64,000 nt of DNA from Streptomyces syringium (GTDB taxonomy: Bacteria > Actinomycetota > Actinomycetes > Streptomycetales > Streptomycetaceae), in assembly GCF_017876625.1 (NCBI RefSeq), contig NZ_JAGIOH010000001.1:1922001-1986000 (forward strand), written 5' to 3'. Shown here in pieces: positions 8,483-20,128 of the stretch; the first letter of the stretch is position 1; every line of letters starts with the position of its first letter. Position numbers and translations under genes: made by a program. Under the pieces are notes generated by a model that worked only from the letters and a program-made list of their open reading frames with translations, had not been told where the DNA came from and ran no database searches.

Positions 8483-9282
8483 GCACCGACACGACCCCGG
8501 GGACGAGCCCGGAGACGGGCACCGGCACCTTCGTCCCGAAGCCCGGCGCGGCGCCGCTCGCCCGGATGATCCGCGCGCAGGCCGCGCTGGAGACCCGGAT
8601 GCTGCTGCGCAACGGCGAGCAGCTGCTGCTGACCGTCGTCATCCCCACCCTCCTGCTGGTCCTCTTCAGCGCCGTCGACATCATCGACACCGGCGAGGGC
8701 GAGGCCGTCGACTTCCTGGCCCCCGGCGTCCTCGCGCTCGCCGTGATGTCCACGGCCTTCACCGGGCAGGCCATCGCGACGGGCTTCGAGCGCCGCTACG
8801 GGGTGCTCAAGCGGCTCGGCGCGTCCCCGCTGCCGCGCTGGGGGCTGATGACCGCCAAGACCTGCTCGGTGCTGGTCACCGAGATCCTCCAGATCGCTCT
8901 GCTGACGGTGATCGCCTTCGCGCTCGGCTGGTCGCCGCAGGGCAACCCGCTCTCCGTGCTCGCGCTGCTCGTCCTCGGTACCGCGGCGTTCTCGGGCCTC
9001 GGGCTGCTGATGGCCGGCACGCTGCGGGCCGAGGCGACCCTGGCCGCGGCCAATCTGGTCTTCCTTCTCCTGCTGGTCGGCGGCGGGGTGATCGTGCCGA
9101 TGGACAAGTTCCCGGCGGGCGCCCGGGCCGTGCTCGAACTGCTGCCGATCTCCGCCCTGTCCGACGGGCTGCGGGACGTCCTCCAGCACGGCGCGGGCCT
9201 GCCCTGGGGCGATCTGGGGATCCTCGCCGTTTGGGCCGTCCTCGGGCTCGGCGCGGCGGCGCGCCTCTTCCGCTGGGAATAG
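8479..9282 (+). CDS. ABC-2 type transporter permease
   Basis: 267 residues from the ATG at 8479, which overlaps the ATPase stop by 4 bases. After about 40 cytoplasmic residues come six hydrophobic segments: LLLTVVIPTLLLVLFSAV, LAPGVLALAVMSTAF, then two central helices around TEILQIALLTVIAFALGW and VLALLVLGTAAFSGLGLLMAG, LVFLLLLVGGGVIVP and the C-terminal LGILAVWAVLGLG. This is the ABC-2 (DrrB) fold; it forms a homodimeric channel with the upstream ATPase. Confidence 0.92.
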   Translation: MSTDTTPGTSPETGTGTFVPKPGAAPLARMIRAQAALETRMLLRNGEQLLLTVVIPTLLLVLFSAVDIIDTGEGEAVDFLAPGVLALAVMSTAFTGQAIATGFERRYGVLKRLGASPLPRWGLMTAKTCSVLVTEILQIALLTVIAFALGWSPQGNPLSVLALLVLGTAAFSGLGLLMAGTLRAEATLAAANLVFLLLLVGGGVIVPMDKFPAGARAVLELLPISALSDGLRDVLQHGAGLPWGDLGILAVWAVLGLGAAARLFRWE

Positions 9283-9393
9283 CCCCCGCGTCGGCCCGCC
9301 GGGCAGCCCGCGCGGACCGTGACCAGCGCATTCGCCAGCGGACAATCCGCCACGCACCCCCCTCGTGAATCCATGCACAAGCAGGCCCTTACG

Positions 9394-10395
9394 ATGGCTT
9401 CCGTGCCGAAAACGCTGAACCCCCTCCAGCTCGTCGCCGACCGCTGGCAGCCGTCCGACCGCTTCGTCCGGCGGGCCGCCTTCGCCTGCGTCGTGATGGG
9501 CGTGATCATTGTCGTGACGGGCGGCGCGGTCCGGCTCACCCAGTCCGGGCTCGGCTGCCCGACCTGGCCGACCTGCACCGAAGACAGCCTGACGCCGACG
9601 CCCGAGATGGGCATCAACGGCGTCATCGAGTTCACCAACCGCATGCTGACCTACGTGCTGTGCGCGGTCGTGGGCCTGGCCATCACGGCGGCACGCGCGC
9701 GTGCCCCGCGCCGCCGCAGCCTCACCCGGCTGGGCTGGGCGCAGTTCTGGCTCGTGGCGGGCAACGGCATCATCGGTGGCATCACGGTGCTGACGGGCCT
9801 CAACCCCTACATCGTCGCCTCGCACTTCCTGGCGGCCACCGCGCTGCTGACGGTCGCGGTGGTGATGTGGCGCCGCGCATGCGAGGGCGACGAGGAGCCG
9901 CGCGACCTGGTGGCCCGCCCGGTGCGGCAGCTCGGCTGGGTGCTGGTCGTCACGACCGCCCTGCTGATCCTGGTCGGCACGGTGGTGACGGGTTCGGGGA
10001 AGCACGCGGGCGACGCGAAGAAGGACGTGCACCGCATCCCGCTGGACGTCCGTGAGATCACCCAGCTGCACGTGGACCTCGTCTGCGTCGTGCTCGGCCT
10101 GGTCATCGCCCTGTGGTTCGTCCTGCGGGCCGTGCAGGCACCGGCCGTGGCGCGGCGCAGGGTGGCGGAGCTGTTCGGCGTGCTGATGCTCCAGGGCGCC
10201 ATCGGCTTCGTGCAGTACGTCAATGACTCCCCCGAGCTCCTCGTGGGCACCCACATGCTCGGCTCGTGCCTGGTGTGGATCGCCGTGCTCCGGGTCTCCC
10301 TGTCGCTGCGGGACCGCGGTGAGCTGCTCGCCACGGTGCCCGCCCCCTCCGGCGGGCCCGAAGCCCGTCAGCCCGCCGCCGCGTCCAGCCGGTAG
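9394..10395 (+). CDS. ctaA: CtaA, heme A synthase (COX15 family)
   Basis: About 333 residues from the ATG at 9394 (MASVPKTLNPLQLVADRWQP); upstream in-frame starts at 9373 and 9319 are possible but add unconserved sequence. Eight-helix membrane protein that oxidises the heme O methyl group to the formyl of heme A for cytochrome aa3 oxidase. Heme-ligand histidine helices are visible at ASHFLAATALL, TQLHVDLVCVV and VGTHMLGSCLVW, with the conserved glutamate in IEFTNRMLTYVL. CPTWPTC in the first extracellular loop gives the cysteine pair of this family. The 3' end overlaps the convergent gene by 28 bases. ctaB lies 1.5 kb away. Confidence 0.93.
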   Translation: MASVPKTLNPLQLVADRWQPSDRFVRRAAFACVVMGVIIVVTGGAVRLTQSGLGCPTWPTCTEDSLTPTPEMGINGVIEFTNRMLTYVLCAVVGLAITAARARAPRRRSLTRLGWAQFWLVAGNGIIGGITVLTGLNPYIVASHFLAATALLTVAVVMWRRACEGDEEPRDLVARPVRQLGWVLVVTTALLILVGTVVTGSGKHAGDAKKDVHRIPLDVREITQLHVDLVCVVLGLVIALWFVLRAVQAPAVARRRVAELFGVLMLQGAIGFVQYVNDSPELLVGTHMLGSCLVWIAVLRVSLSLRDRGELLATVPAPSGGPEARQPAAASSR

Positions 10396-11417
10396 ACCCT
10401 GCGGGCGGTGCCGGCCGCGACGAGCGAGGCGATGCGCCCCGCCTCGGCGCGCCGGCACCAGCCGTCGGCGACCCAGTCGCCCATCAGCCGCTCCATGGCC
10501 CGGACGAACAGCCGGGCGCCCACCACGTACAGCTCCGCCAGCGCCCGTGCCCCGGTGGAGAACAGCAGCTTGCCGAACGGCGCCTCGCGCAGCGTCTCCT
10601 CGGGGCGGGCCCCGACGTCCGCGTAGACGTGCGGGAAGACCGCGGCGAGCTGTGCCGCCTGCCGGTGGTGCCAGGGGTCGGGCAGCAGCACCAGATCCGT
10701 GCCCAGGCCGGCCGTGGCCCGCAGGAAGGGGACGAGCCGCCGGGGGTCTGGGCAGTGCAGCTGGACGGGCAGTCCGGTGGCGGCGGCACTCCACAGCAGA
10801 TGACGGTCGAGGAGGGGCCCGCCGGGGGCGGAGCCCCTGCGGCGAGTGCGCAGCCAGTGGTCGGCGGCCCTGCGGACCTCGTCCGGGCCGGGTGGGGCCT
10901 CCTCGCACGAGGTGACCCCGGAGGCGAACGCCGTGGCGTTCTGGGCGGCGGCGTAGAGCGCCTCGGCGAGATAGGCGGCGAAGGCGTCGGCGCTGCCGGA
11001 GGTGTCCGCGACCTGCGCGGCGAGCGGTTCGAGGCGGACGACCTCGTGGGCGCGGCCGTCGGCGGCGCCCGCCAGCTCCTCGGCGGAGGTGAGGTCGCTG
11101 GGCACCCCGGCTTCCAGCAGGAACGTCCCGATGCCCGCGCCGCGCAGCAGCAGATGACCGGCCCGGTAGGCGCCCAGTTCACGGCGGCGGGCCAGATAGC
11201 GGACCGGCGCGCAGTGCGGTTCGAGGCCGAGCAGGGGCGGGCACCAGCGGCGCACGGCGAGGCCCGCGCGGCTGTCGAAGAAGGTCGTCCCGCGGGGGGC
11301 CGCGCCGGTGGAACCGGCGGCCGCCGCGAGATGCGTCTCGAACGCCCCGAGGCCCAGTTCGCCGTGGACGGCGCCGTGGCTGTACTGATCGACGAGCGGC
11401 GGCATGCCGTATACCAT
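10368..11417 (-). CDS. Amidohydrolase-like protein with degenerate metal site
   Basis: 349 residues. The overall pattern suggests the amidohydrolase-2/TIM-barrel superfamily: MPPLVDQYSHGAVHG at the N-terminus, LPVQLHCPDP in the middle, VFPHVYADVGARPEE, then GKLLFSTGARALAELYVVGA where family members have a G/S-D-A metal site. The first HxH is reduced to a single histidine and the late aspartate is not obvious, so catalysis is doubtful. The ATG at 11417 is used; MPPLVDQ at 11405 is an alternative. It converges on and overlaps ctaA. Its location between ctaA and ctaB is the only functional hint. Confidence 0.65.
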   Translation of the reverse strand: MVYGMPPLVDQYSHGAVHGELGLGAFETHLAAAAGSTGAAPRGTTFFDSRAGLAVRRWCPPLLGLEPHCAPVRYLARRRELGAYRAGHLLLRGAGIGTFLLEAGVPSDLTSAEELAGAADGRAHEVVRLEPLAAQVADTSGSADAFAAYLAEALYAAAQNATAFASGVTSCEEAPPGPDEVRRAADHWLRTRRRGSAPGGPLLDRHLLWSAAATGLPVQLHCPDPRRLVPFLRATAGLGTDLVLLPDPWHHRQAAQLAAVFPHVYADVGARPEETLREAPFGKLLFSTGARALAELYVVGARLFVRAMERLMGDWVADGWCRRAEAGRIASLVAAGTARRVYRLDAAAG

Positions 11418-11575
11418 TCGCGCCCACCCCGTCCCGGTCGCCCGACCCCGCCCGCGCGGCGCCCGAGGGGCCGCTTCCGAGGGGTTTAACGGGCGAGTCG
11501 CCCGTCAGTTATGACGGCAAGGGAACCGCCTGGTGGGCGCCGTGTGCCGGGTCGGGCCGGCGGCCGGTGCGGACG

Positions 11576-11929
11576 TCAGCCGTTGGCGGGGCCGCCGAGC
11601 TGAAGGCCGGCCATGCGGGACCACTCGTACGGGCCGGTGCGGACCTTGGCCGCCATCTCGCCGTCGAAGTCGTCCTGGAGGGTGATCCCGGCGATCTCCA
11701 CGGCCTTCCGGGCGATCTCGAAAGAGGGAGCGACGAGGTTGCCCCACTCGCCATTGGTGCCGACGAGGGCGATCCGGGTGGCGCCGCGGCCGATGTGCGC
11801 GAGCTGGCCCTCGGCGCCGCCGCCGTGGCTCTTGGCGAACGCGCTGATCTGCCGGGCCAGCCGGGCGGCCTTGCGGGCCGCCCTGGCGTCGTTCACGGTC
11901 TCTTCGGCCTGCGTGAGGGTCTCTGCCAT
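11576..11929 (-). CDS. Conserved small protein of unknown function between ctaA and ctaB
   Basis: 117 residues, hydrophilic, with no signal peptide or membrane segment. The N-terminal 35 residues are alanine/arginine-rich and helical (TQAEETVNDARAARKAARLA), followed by AHIGRGATRIALVGTNGEWGNLVAPSFEIARKAVEIAG and a C-terminus GPYEWSRMAGLQLGG. I do not recognise a family. It lies 24 bases after the ctaB stop on the same strand and is probably co-transcribed with it. Codon use and length look like a real gene. Confidence 0.7.
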   Translation of the reverse strand: MAETLTQAEETVNDARAARKAARLARQISAFAKSHGGGAEGQLAHIGRGATRIALVGTNGEWGNLVAPSFEIARKAVEIAGITLQDDFDGEMAAKVRTGPYEWSRMAGLQLGGPANG

Positions 11930-11953
11930 GAGCAGGATGCTACCGGCCGGTAA

Positions 11954-12928
11954 TTAATGAAGGAAGGGATCCACGGCGACGGCGGCGAAGAGCAGCGAGA
12001 CATAGGTGATGGACCAGTGGAACAGCCGCATCTCCTTGAGCTTCGCGCCCGTGATCCCCGCCTTGGCGCGGGCCTGGAGGCCGTGCGCCTCCTTGAGCCA
12101 GAAGGCACCGAGCGCGGCCGCGACGACCGTGTAGAACCAGCTGGTGTAGCCGAGCGGCTGGAGCGAGAGGGAGACGCCGACCATCACCCAGCTGTAGAGG
12201 ACGATCTGGCGGGCCACCACCTTGTTGCCCGCGGTGACCGGCAGCATCGGGACGCCCACGCGCTCGTAGTCGTCCTTGACCTTCATCGACAGCGGCCAGT
12301 AGTGCGGCGGCGTCCAGAAGAAGATGACGAGGAAGAGGACGAGGGAGGCCCAGGAGACGGAGTTGGTGACCGCGGACCAGCCGATGAAGACCGGCATGCA
12401 GCCCGCGATGCCGCCCCAGACGATGTTCTGCGCGGTACGCCGCTTGAGGATCATCGTGTAGACGACGACGTAGAACAGCGAGGCACCGAGCGAGAGCATC
12501 GCCGACAGCGGATTGACCAGGTACCAGAACCACACCGTCGACCCGACGGTCAGCGCCGAGGCGAAGACCAGGCACTCACGCGGCGAGACCATGCCGGTGA
12601 CCAGCGGCCGCTGCGAGGTGCGGTCCATCATCGCGTCGATGTCGCGGTCGATGTACATGTTGTAGGCGCCCGCGCCGCCCGCCGACAGATAGCCGCCGAT
12701 GCAGGTCGCCAGGACCAGCCACAGGTCGGGCACGCCCTCCGCGGCGAGGAACATCACGGGCACGGTCGTCATGAGCAGCAGCTCGATGACGCGGGGCTTG
12801 GTCAACGCAACGAACGCCTTGACACGGGCCCCGAACGGCCGGTGGCGGGGGCTCTCGGCGAGCTCCCCCACAGCCTTGAGGGCGTGGGAGGTACCCCCAC
12901 CCGCAGGACGGGATTCGACGGCCGTCAC
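11954..12928 (-). CDS. ctaB: CtaB, heme O synthase (protoheme IX farnesyltransferase)
   Basis: 324 residues from the GTG at 12928, chosen because AGGGG lies at the right distance upstream. UbiA-type prenyltransferase with about nine membrane helices; it attaches a farnesyl group to heme B. The first aspartate-rich motif is [15 protein letters not shown] and the second conserved loop is [16 protein letters not shown]. Its product is the substrate of CtaA. The first 35 residues ([20 protein letters not shown]) precede the conserved core and are encoded partly by a hairpin repeat found in Streptomyces genomes. Divergent from tkt across a 501-base gap. Confidence 0.95.
   Translation of the reverse strand: MTAVESRPAGGGTSHALKAVGELAESPRHRPFGARVKAFVALTKPRVIELLLMTTVPVMFLAAEGVPDLWLVLATCIGGYLSAGGAGAYNMYIDRDIDAMMDRTSQRPLVTGMVSPRECLVFASALTVGSTVWFWYLVNPLSAMLSLGASLFYVVVYTMILKRRTAQNIVWGGIAGCMPVFIGWSAVTNSVSWASLVLFLVIFFWTPPHYWPLSMKVKDDYERVGVPMLPVTAGNKVVARQIVLYSWVMVGVSLSLQPLGYTSWFYTVVAAALGAFWLKEAHGLQARAKAGITGAKLKEMRLFHWSITYVSLLFAAVAVDPFLH
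12863..12890. repeat. Inserted hairpin repeat inside the ctaB N-terminal coding region
   Basis: CTCCCCCAC (12863-12871) and GTGGGAG (12884-12890) pair around an inner GCC/GGC stem. This G-run hairpin type is common in and between Streptomyces genes. Here it encodes [12 protein letters not shown] in the unconserved CtaB N-terminus. A related hairpin lies near 25029-25048 before pgk. Confidence 0.45.
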
Positions 12929-13429
12929 GCACACCCCTGACAGAGATAAGGCCAGCAAGCACATCCGGGTACGCGGACCCGGGAAAGACTTGCGCGTACC
13001 ACGCCACTCTAGACGTAGGGGGTACTCCGCCCTCCGCCGGGGTGGGTCGTGTTGGAGGCCCCTCTCGCCGTCACGGGCCAGGCCCCGCAACCGATCTTGA
13101 GTCCCCGCCGCACCGGCCGGGGGTCCTGGCGCCGGGCCCGGGGCGGCTGTCGAAAACCTCTCGAACACCCACGGGAATTCCGCGGAGGACGACAGAACGG
13201 AAGCGTTCGGGAGGCGGCCGGGCGCACTCCCCGGCAGGCTGGTGCCATGGCCGTCGCACCCATGACGGGAATCTTTGCCATCCGGATCGGGTTGCCCGGG
13301 CACACGGTCGGGCAGCCGACTGTACGTCGAAAAAATGCGCGTCCCAGCGGGGGTAGGCTCGACAGCGCCGCGTCGTGGCGGAATACCGCCCCCGGCAATC
13401 GCACATGTGGAGAGGAGCCCTGACCGAGG
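12929..13429. other. Divergent intergenic region ctaB-tkt, no gene seen
   Basis: 501 bases without a credible coding frame. It must hold the promoters for ctaB (minus) and tkt (plus). TAGGCT at 13354-13359 could be a -10 for tkt about 70 bases before the start, but no good -35 partner is visible. On the ctaB side TAGAGT (minus, near 13012-13017) is the best -10 candidate, again without a clear -35. Both are weak calls. Confidence 0.4.
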
Positions 13430-15517
<2,088 letters not shown>

Positions 15518-15551
15518 CGCCCGCACACAATCAGTAGGAGATGCAATCCCC

Positions 15552-16667
15552 ATGACAGACGCACTCAAGCGCCTCTCCGACGAAGGCGTCGCGATCTGGC
15601 TGGACGACCTGTCCCGCAAGCGCATCACGTCGGGCAACCTGGCCGAGCTCATCGACCAGAGCCACGTCGTGGGCGTCACGACCAACCCGTCGATCTTCCA
15701 GAAGGCCATCTCCAGCGGTGACGGCTACGAGCAGCAGCTCGCCGACCTCGCCGTGCGCGGGGTGACCGTGGAAGAGGCCATCCGCATGATCACCACGGCG
15801 GACGTCCGCGACGCCGCCGACATCCTGCGCCCGGTCTTCGACGCGACGGACGGCCAGGACGGCCGGGTCTCCATCGAGGTCGACCCGCGCCTGGCACACA
15901 ACACCCACGCCACCGTCGCCGAGGCCAAGCAGCTGGCCTGGCTGGTGGACCGCCCGAACACCCTCATCAAGATCCCGGCGACCCGGGCGGGCCTGCCGGC
16001 CATCGCCGAGGTGATCGGCAAGGGCATCAGCGTCAATGTGACGCTGATCTTCTCCCTCGAGCGCTACCGCGCGGTGATGGACGCCTACCTGACCGGTCTG
16101 GAGAAGGCCAAGGCCGCGGGCCTGGACCTGTCGCTCATCCACTCGGTCGCGTCCTTCTTCGTGTCCCGCGTGGACACCGAGATCGACAAGCGCCTCGACG
16201 CGCTGGGCACGGCGGAGGCCAAGGAGCTGCGCGGCAAGGCGGCGCTCGCCAACGCCCGCCTGGCCTACCAGGCGTACGAGGAGGTCTTCTCCTCCGACCG
16301 CTGGGCCGCCCTGGAGAAGTCCGGCGCCAACAAGCAGCGCGCCCTGTGGGCCTCGACCGGCGTCAAGGACCCGGCCTACAAGGACACGCTGTACGTGGAC
16401 GACCTGGTCGCCCCGAACACGGTCAACACCATGCCGGAGGCCACCCTGGAGGCCACCGCCGACCACGGGCAGATCACCGGTGACACCGTGCGCGGCACGT
16501 ACGAGCAGGCCAAGGCCGAGCTCGACGCGCTGGCGAAGGTCGGGATCTCGTACGACGACGTCGTGCAGCTCCTGGAGGACGAGGGCGTCGAGAAGTTCGA
16601 GGCGTCGTGGAACGACCTGCTGAAGTCCACTGAGGCGGAGCTCAAGCGCCTCGCTCCGGAGGCGTGA
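15552..16667 (+). CDS. tal: Transaldolase
   Basis: 371 residues, the longer actinobacterial/cyanobacterial transaldolase class. The Schiff-base lysine lies in [15 protein letters not shown] and the substrate-binding start is [36 protein letters not shown] and [32 protein letters not shown] are family landmarks. It transfers a dihydroxyacetone unit between sedoheptulose 7-phosphate and glyceraldehyde 3-phosphate. AGGAG lies 15 bases before the ATG. The zwf start is only one base past the stop. Confidence 0.97.
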   Translation: MTDALKRLSDEGVAIWLDDLSRKRITSGNLAELIDQSHVVGVTTNPSIFQKAISSGDGYEQQLADLAVRGVTVEEAIRMITTADVRDAADILRPVFDATDGQDGRVSIEVDPRLAHNTHATVAEAKQLAWLVDRPNTLIKIPATRAGLPAIAEVIGKGISVNVTLIFSLERYRAVMDAYLTGLEKAKAAGLDLSLIHSVASFFVSRVDTEIDKRLDALGTAEAKELRGKAALANARLAYQAYEEVFSSDRWAALEKSGANKQRALWASTGVKDPAYKDTLYVDDLVAPNTVNTMPEATLEATADHGQITGDTVRGTYEQAKAELDALAKVGISYDDVVQLLEDEGVEKFEASWNDLLKSTEAELKRLAPEA

Positions 16668-16668
16668 A

Positions 16669-18195
16669 TTGAGCACAAGCAGCAATCCGCTGCGTGACGC
16701 TCAGGACCGACGGCTCCCGCGTATCGCGGGGCCGTCGGGCCTGGTCATCTTTGGCGTCACGGGCGATTTGTCCCGTAAAAAGCTGATGCCTGCCGTCTAT
16801 GACCTGGCCAACCGCGGTCTGCTGCCGCCGGGCTTCTCCCTCATCGGCTTCGCGCGTCGCGACTGGGAGACCGAGGACTTCGCCCAGATCGTGCACGACG
16901 CGGTCAAGGAGCACGCGCGCACGCCGTTCCGTGAGGAGGTCTGGCAGCAGCTGGTGCAGGGCTGCCGGTTCGTCCAGGGCGACTTCGACGACGACGAGGC
17001 GTTCGAGACCCTCAAGGACACCATCCAGGAGCTCGACAAGGCGCAGGGCACGGGCGGCAACTTCGCCTTCTACCTGTCCGTCCCGCCGAAGTTCTTCCCC
17101 ACGGTCGTCCAGCAGCTGAAGAAGCACGGCCTGGCCGACCAGAAGGAGGGCTCCTGGCGGCGCGCCGTCATCGAGAAGCCCTTCGGGCACGACCTGGCCA
17201 GCGCCCAGGAGCTCAACCGGATCGTCCACGAGGTCTTCCCGGCCGAGGCGGTCTTCCGCATCGACCACTACCTCGGCAAGGAGACGGTCCAGAACATCCT
17301 GGCGCTGCGCTTCGCCAACACCCTCTTCGAGCCGATCTGGAACCGGTCCTACGTCGACCACGTGCAGATCACCATGGCCGAGGACATCGGCATCGGTGGC
17401 CGGGCCGGCTACTACGACGGCATCGGCGCCGCCCGCGACGTCATCCAGAACCACCTGCTCCAGCTGCTCGCGCTGACCGCGATGGAGGAGCCCGCCTCCT
17501 TCGAGGCGGACGCGCTGGTCGCGGAGAAGACCAAGGTGCTCGGCGCCGTGCGGCTGCCCAAGGACCTCGGCAAGAACACAGTGCGGGGCCAGTACGCGCA
17601 CGGCTGGCAGGGTGGCGAGGAGGTCGTCGGCTACCTCGAAGAGGACGGCATCGACCCGCAGTCGAAGACCGACACCTACGCCGCGATCAAGCTGGAGATC
17701 GACAACCGCCGCTGGGCGGGCGTCCCCTTCTATCTCCGCACGGGCAAGCGGCTCGGCCGCCGCGTCACCGAGATCGCGGTCGTCTTCCAGCGCGCCCCGC
17801 ACTCGCCCTTCGACCACACCGCCACCGAGGAGCTGGGGCAGAACGCCCTGGTGATCCGGGTGCAGCCGGACGAGGGCGTCACCCTGCGGTTCGGCTCCAA
17901 GGTGCCGGGCACCTCGATGGAGGTCCGGGACGTCTCGATGGACTTCGCCTACGGCGAGTCCTTCACCGAGTCCAGCCCGGAGGCGTACGAGCGGCTCATC
18001 CTCGATGTGCTGCTGGGCGACGCCAACCTCTTCCCGCGGCTGCGGGAGGTCGAACTGTCCTGGGAGATCCTCGACCCGATCGAGCGCTACTGGGACAAGC
18101 ACGGCAAGCCCGCGTCCTACCAGGCCGGCACCTGGGGCCCGGACGAGGCCGACGAGATGCTCGCACGAGACGGACGGAGCTGGCGGCGGCCATGA
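16669..18195 (+). CDS. zwf: Glucose-6-phosphate 1-dehydrogenase
   Basis: 508 residues. NADP-binding GVTGDLSRKKLMPAVYDLANRG, active-site RIDHYLGKETVQNIL and the substrate loop AVIEKPFGHDLASAQELN are intact. It oxidises glucose 6-phosphate to 6-phosphogluconolactone, the NADPH-making entry of the pathway. The start is an uncommon TTG at 16669, one base after the tal stop with CGGAGG in front, so translation is probably coupled. The stop overlaps the opcA start in ATGA. Upstream tal and downstream opcA and pgl make a functional unit. Confidence 0.96.
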   Translation: MSTSSNPLRDAQDRRLPRIAGPSGLVIFGVTGDLSRKKLMPAVYDLANRGLLPPGFSLIGFARRDWETEDFAQIVHDAVKEHARTPFREEVWQQLVQGCRFVQGDFDDDEAFETLKDTIQELDKAQGTGGNFAFYLSVPPKFFPTVVQQLKKHGLADQKEGSWRRAVIEKPFGHDLASAQELNRIVHEVFPAEAVFRIDHYLGKETVQNILALRFANTLFEPIWNRSYVDHVQITMAEDIGIGGRAGYYDGIGAARDVIQNHLLQLLALTAMEEPASFEADALVAEKTKVLGAVRLPKDLGKNTVRGQYAHGWQGGEEVVGYLEEDGIDPQSKTDTYAAIKLEIDNRRWAGVPFYLRTGKRLGRRVTEIAVVFQRAPHSPFDHTATEELGQNALVIRVQPDEGVTLRFGSKVPGTSMEVRDVSMDFAYGESFTESSPEAYERLILDVLLGDANLFPRLREVELSWEILDPIERYWDKHGKPASYQAGTWGPDEADEMLARDGRSWRRP

Positions 18196-19295
18196 AGATG
18201 GACCTCACGGACACCACGTCCAGCAAGATCAACAACGCGCTGGTCCAGGGCCGCCGCGCCATCGGCACCCCCGCCATCGGCATGGTGCTCACCCTGGTCA
18301 TCGTCACCGACGAGGAGCACGCCTACGACGCGCTCAAGGCCGCCAACGAGGCGTCCCGCGAGCACCCCTCGCGCAAGCTCGTCGTCATCAAGCGGGTCAG
18401 CCGCTCGATGCGCGACCGTGCCAAGGCCCGCCTCGACGCCGAGGTCCGGGTCGGCACCAGCGCGGGCACCGGCGAGACGGTGGTCCTGAGGCTGTACGGC
18501 GACGTCATCGACCACGCCCAGTCGGTCGTGCTGCCGCTGCTGCTGCCCGACGCCCCCGTGGTCGTCTGGTGGCCGGTGGGCGCCCCGGTCAACCCGGAGA
18601 AGGACCCGCTGGGCGCGCTCGCCCAGCGCCGGGTGACCGACACCTACGCCGCCGAGGACCCCCTCGCGGAGGTCTCGGCCCGCGCCGCGCACTACACGCC
18701 CGGCGACACCGACCTGGCCTGGACCCGGATCACGCCGTGGCGCTCGATGCTCGCGGCCGCCCTGGACCAGCAGCAGGTCGACGTCCTCTCCGCCGAGGTC
18801 GAGGGCGAGGGCTACAACCCCAGCGGCGAGCTGCTGGCCATGTGGCTCGCGGACCGTCTCGGCATCCCGGTGAAGCGGACCGTCTCGGAGGGCCCGGGCC
18901 TGACCGCCGTGCGGCTGGAGACCGGGAACGGCCCGATCGTCCTGGACCGTCCCAACGGCACCCTGGCCACCCTCTGCATGCCCGGCCAGCCGGACCGTGC
19001 CGTCGCGCTCAACCGGCGCGACACCGCGGAGCTCCTCGCGGAGGAGCTGCGCAGGCTCGACCCGGACACCACCTACGAGGCGGCGATCAAGTACGGCGTC
19101 GAGCGGCTTTCCGAGCCGGCCGCGCAGTCGGGCACGCAGTCGGCCGCCGCGGCGCCGAAGGCGGCCAAGGCGGCCCCGGATGCCGCTGATGCTCCGGATG
19201 CCGCTGATGCTCCGGCCGCTTCCGACGGTGCCGCTTCCGACGGCGCCCCCGCCCCCGCAAAGAAGGCGTCCGGCAAGAAGGCGGCGGGCAAGTGA
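18192..19295 (+). CDS. opcA: OpcA, glucose-6-phosphate dehydrogenase assembly protein
   Basis: 367 residues. The first about 300 match OpcA (MDLTDTTSSKINNALVQGRR, WWPVGAPVNPEKDPLGALAQRRVTDT), a protein needed for G6PDH assembly or redox activation in cyanobacteria and actinobacteria. The last about 65 residues are a low-complexity tail: alanine/aspartate repeats, then a lysine-rich end (AKKASGKKAAGK). The tail is built from an 18-base tandem duplication at 19176-19211 and a 15-base one at 19215-19244. It overlaps zwf and pgl by 4 bases each, placing it in tight stoichiometry with zwf. Confidence 0.94.
   Translation: MKMDLTDTTSSKINNALVQGRRAIGTPAIGMVLTLVIVTDEEHAYDALKAANEASREHPSRKLVVIKRVSRSMRDRAKARLDAEVRVGTSAGTGETVVLRLYGDVIDHAQSVVLPLLLPDAPVVVWWPVGAPVNPEKDPLGALAQRRVTDTYAAEDPLAEVSARAAHYTPGDTDLAWTRITPWRSMLAAALDQQQVDVLSAEVEGEGYNPSGELLAMWLADRLGIPVKRTVSEGPGLTAVRLETGNGPIVLDRPNGTLATLCMPGQPDRAVALNRRDTAELLAEELRRLDPDTTYEAAIKYGVERLSEPAAQSGTQSAAAAPKAAKAAPDAADAPDAADAPAASDGAASDGAPAPAKKASGKKAAGK
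19176..19244 (+). repeat. Two short in-frame tandem repeats in the opcA tail
   Basis: Two exact copies of an 18-base unit (19176-19193, 19194-19211; starts CCGGATGCCGC) are followed by two copies of a 15-base unit (19215-19229, 19230-19244; GCCGCTTCCGACGG). Both are multiples of three and keep frame, so they probably vary in copy number between strains. Confidence 0.8.
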
Positions 19296-20074
19296 GTGCT
19301 CCTCAGATCGTCGTCCACCGGGACAAGGAGCTGATGGCGCAGGCCGCGGCGGCCCGGCTGATCACGAAGATCGTGGACGCCCAGGCCGCCCGCGGCTCGG
19401 CCTCCGTCGTCCTCACGGGCGGGCGCAACGGCAACGGGCTGCTCGCGGCCCTCGCCACCGCGCCCGCGCGGGACGCGGTGGACTGGGCGCGGCTGGACCT
19501 GTGGTGGGGCGACGAGCGGTTCCTCCCGGACGGCGACCCCGAGCGCAATGTGACCCAGGCGCGCGAGGCGCTGCTGGACTCGGTGCCGCTGGACCCCGCC
19601 CGGGTGCACGCGATGCCGCCGGCGGGCGGCCCGTACGGCAACGACGTGGACGCGGCCGCCGAGGCCTACGCGGCGGAGCTCGCCGCGGCGGCCCGGCCCG
19701 AGGACCACGGCCCGGTGCCCGCCTTCGACGTCCTGCTGCTGGGCGTCGGCCCGGACACGCACGTGGCCTCGCTCTTCCCCGAACTGCCGGCCGTGCGGGA
19801 GACCGAGCGCCCGGTGGTCGGCGTCCGGGGCGCGCCCAAGCCGCCGCCGAACCGGGTCTCGCTGACCCTGCCGGCGATTCGCGCGGCCCGCGAGGTGTGG
19901 CTGCTCGCGGCGGGCGAGGACAAGGCGAACGCGGTGGCGCTCGCGCTGAGCGGTGCGGGTGAGATCCAGGCCCCCGCCGCGGGGGCGTACGGCCGCAGCC
20001 GCACGCTGTGGCTGCTGGACGCTGCCGCCGCGGCTCGCCTTCCGCGGGAGCTGTATCCTCCGGCGACGTCCTGA
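19292..20074 (+). CDS. pgl: 6-phosphogluconolactonase
   Basis: 260 residues of the glucosamine/galactosamine-6-phosphate isomerase-like (DevB) family. SVVLTGGRNGNGLLAAL, LDLWWGDERFLPDGDPERNVTQAREALL and LLGVGPDTHVASLFPEL are the conserved blocks; the last has GVGPDTH where most members have GxGxDGH. It hydrolyses the lactone made by Zwf. GTG start overlapping the opcA stop by 4 bases. Last gene of the tkt operon; a large palindrome follows. Confidence 0.94.
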   Translation: MSAPQIVVHRDKELMAQAAAARLITKIVDAQAARGSASVVLTGGRNGNGLLAALATAPARDAVDWARLDLWWGDERFLPDGDPERNVTQAREALLDSVPLDPARVHAMPPAGGPYGNDVDAAAEAYAAELAAAARPEDHGPVPAFDVLLLGVGPDTHVASLFPELPAVRETERPVVGVRGAPKPPPNRVSLTLPAIRAAREVWLLAAGEDKANAVALALSGAGEIQAPAAGAYGRSRTLWLLDAAAAARLPRELYPPATS

Positions 20075-20128
20075 CGGGCTGCTGTGACCGGGGCTCCGCC
20101 CCGGCCCCCTGACCGCGCTGCGCGCGGT

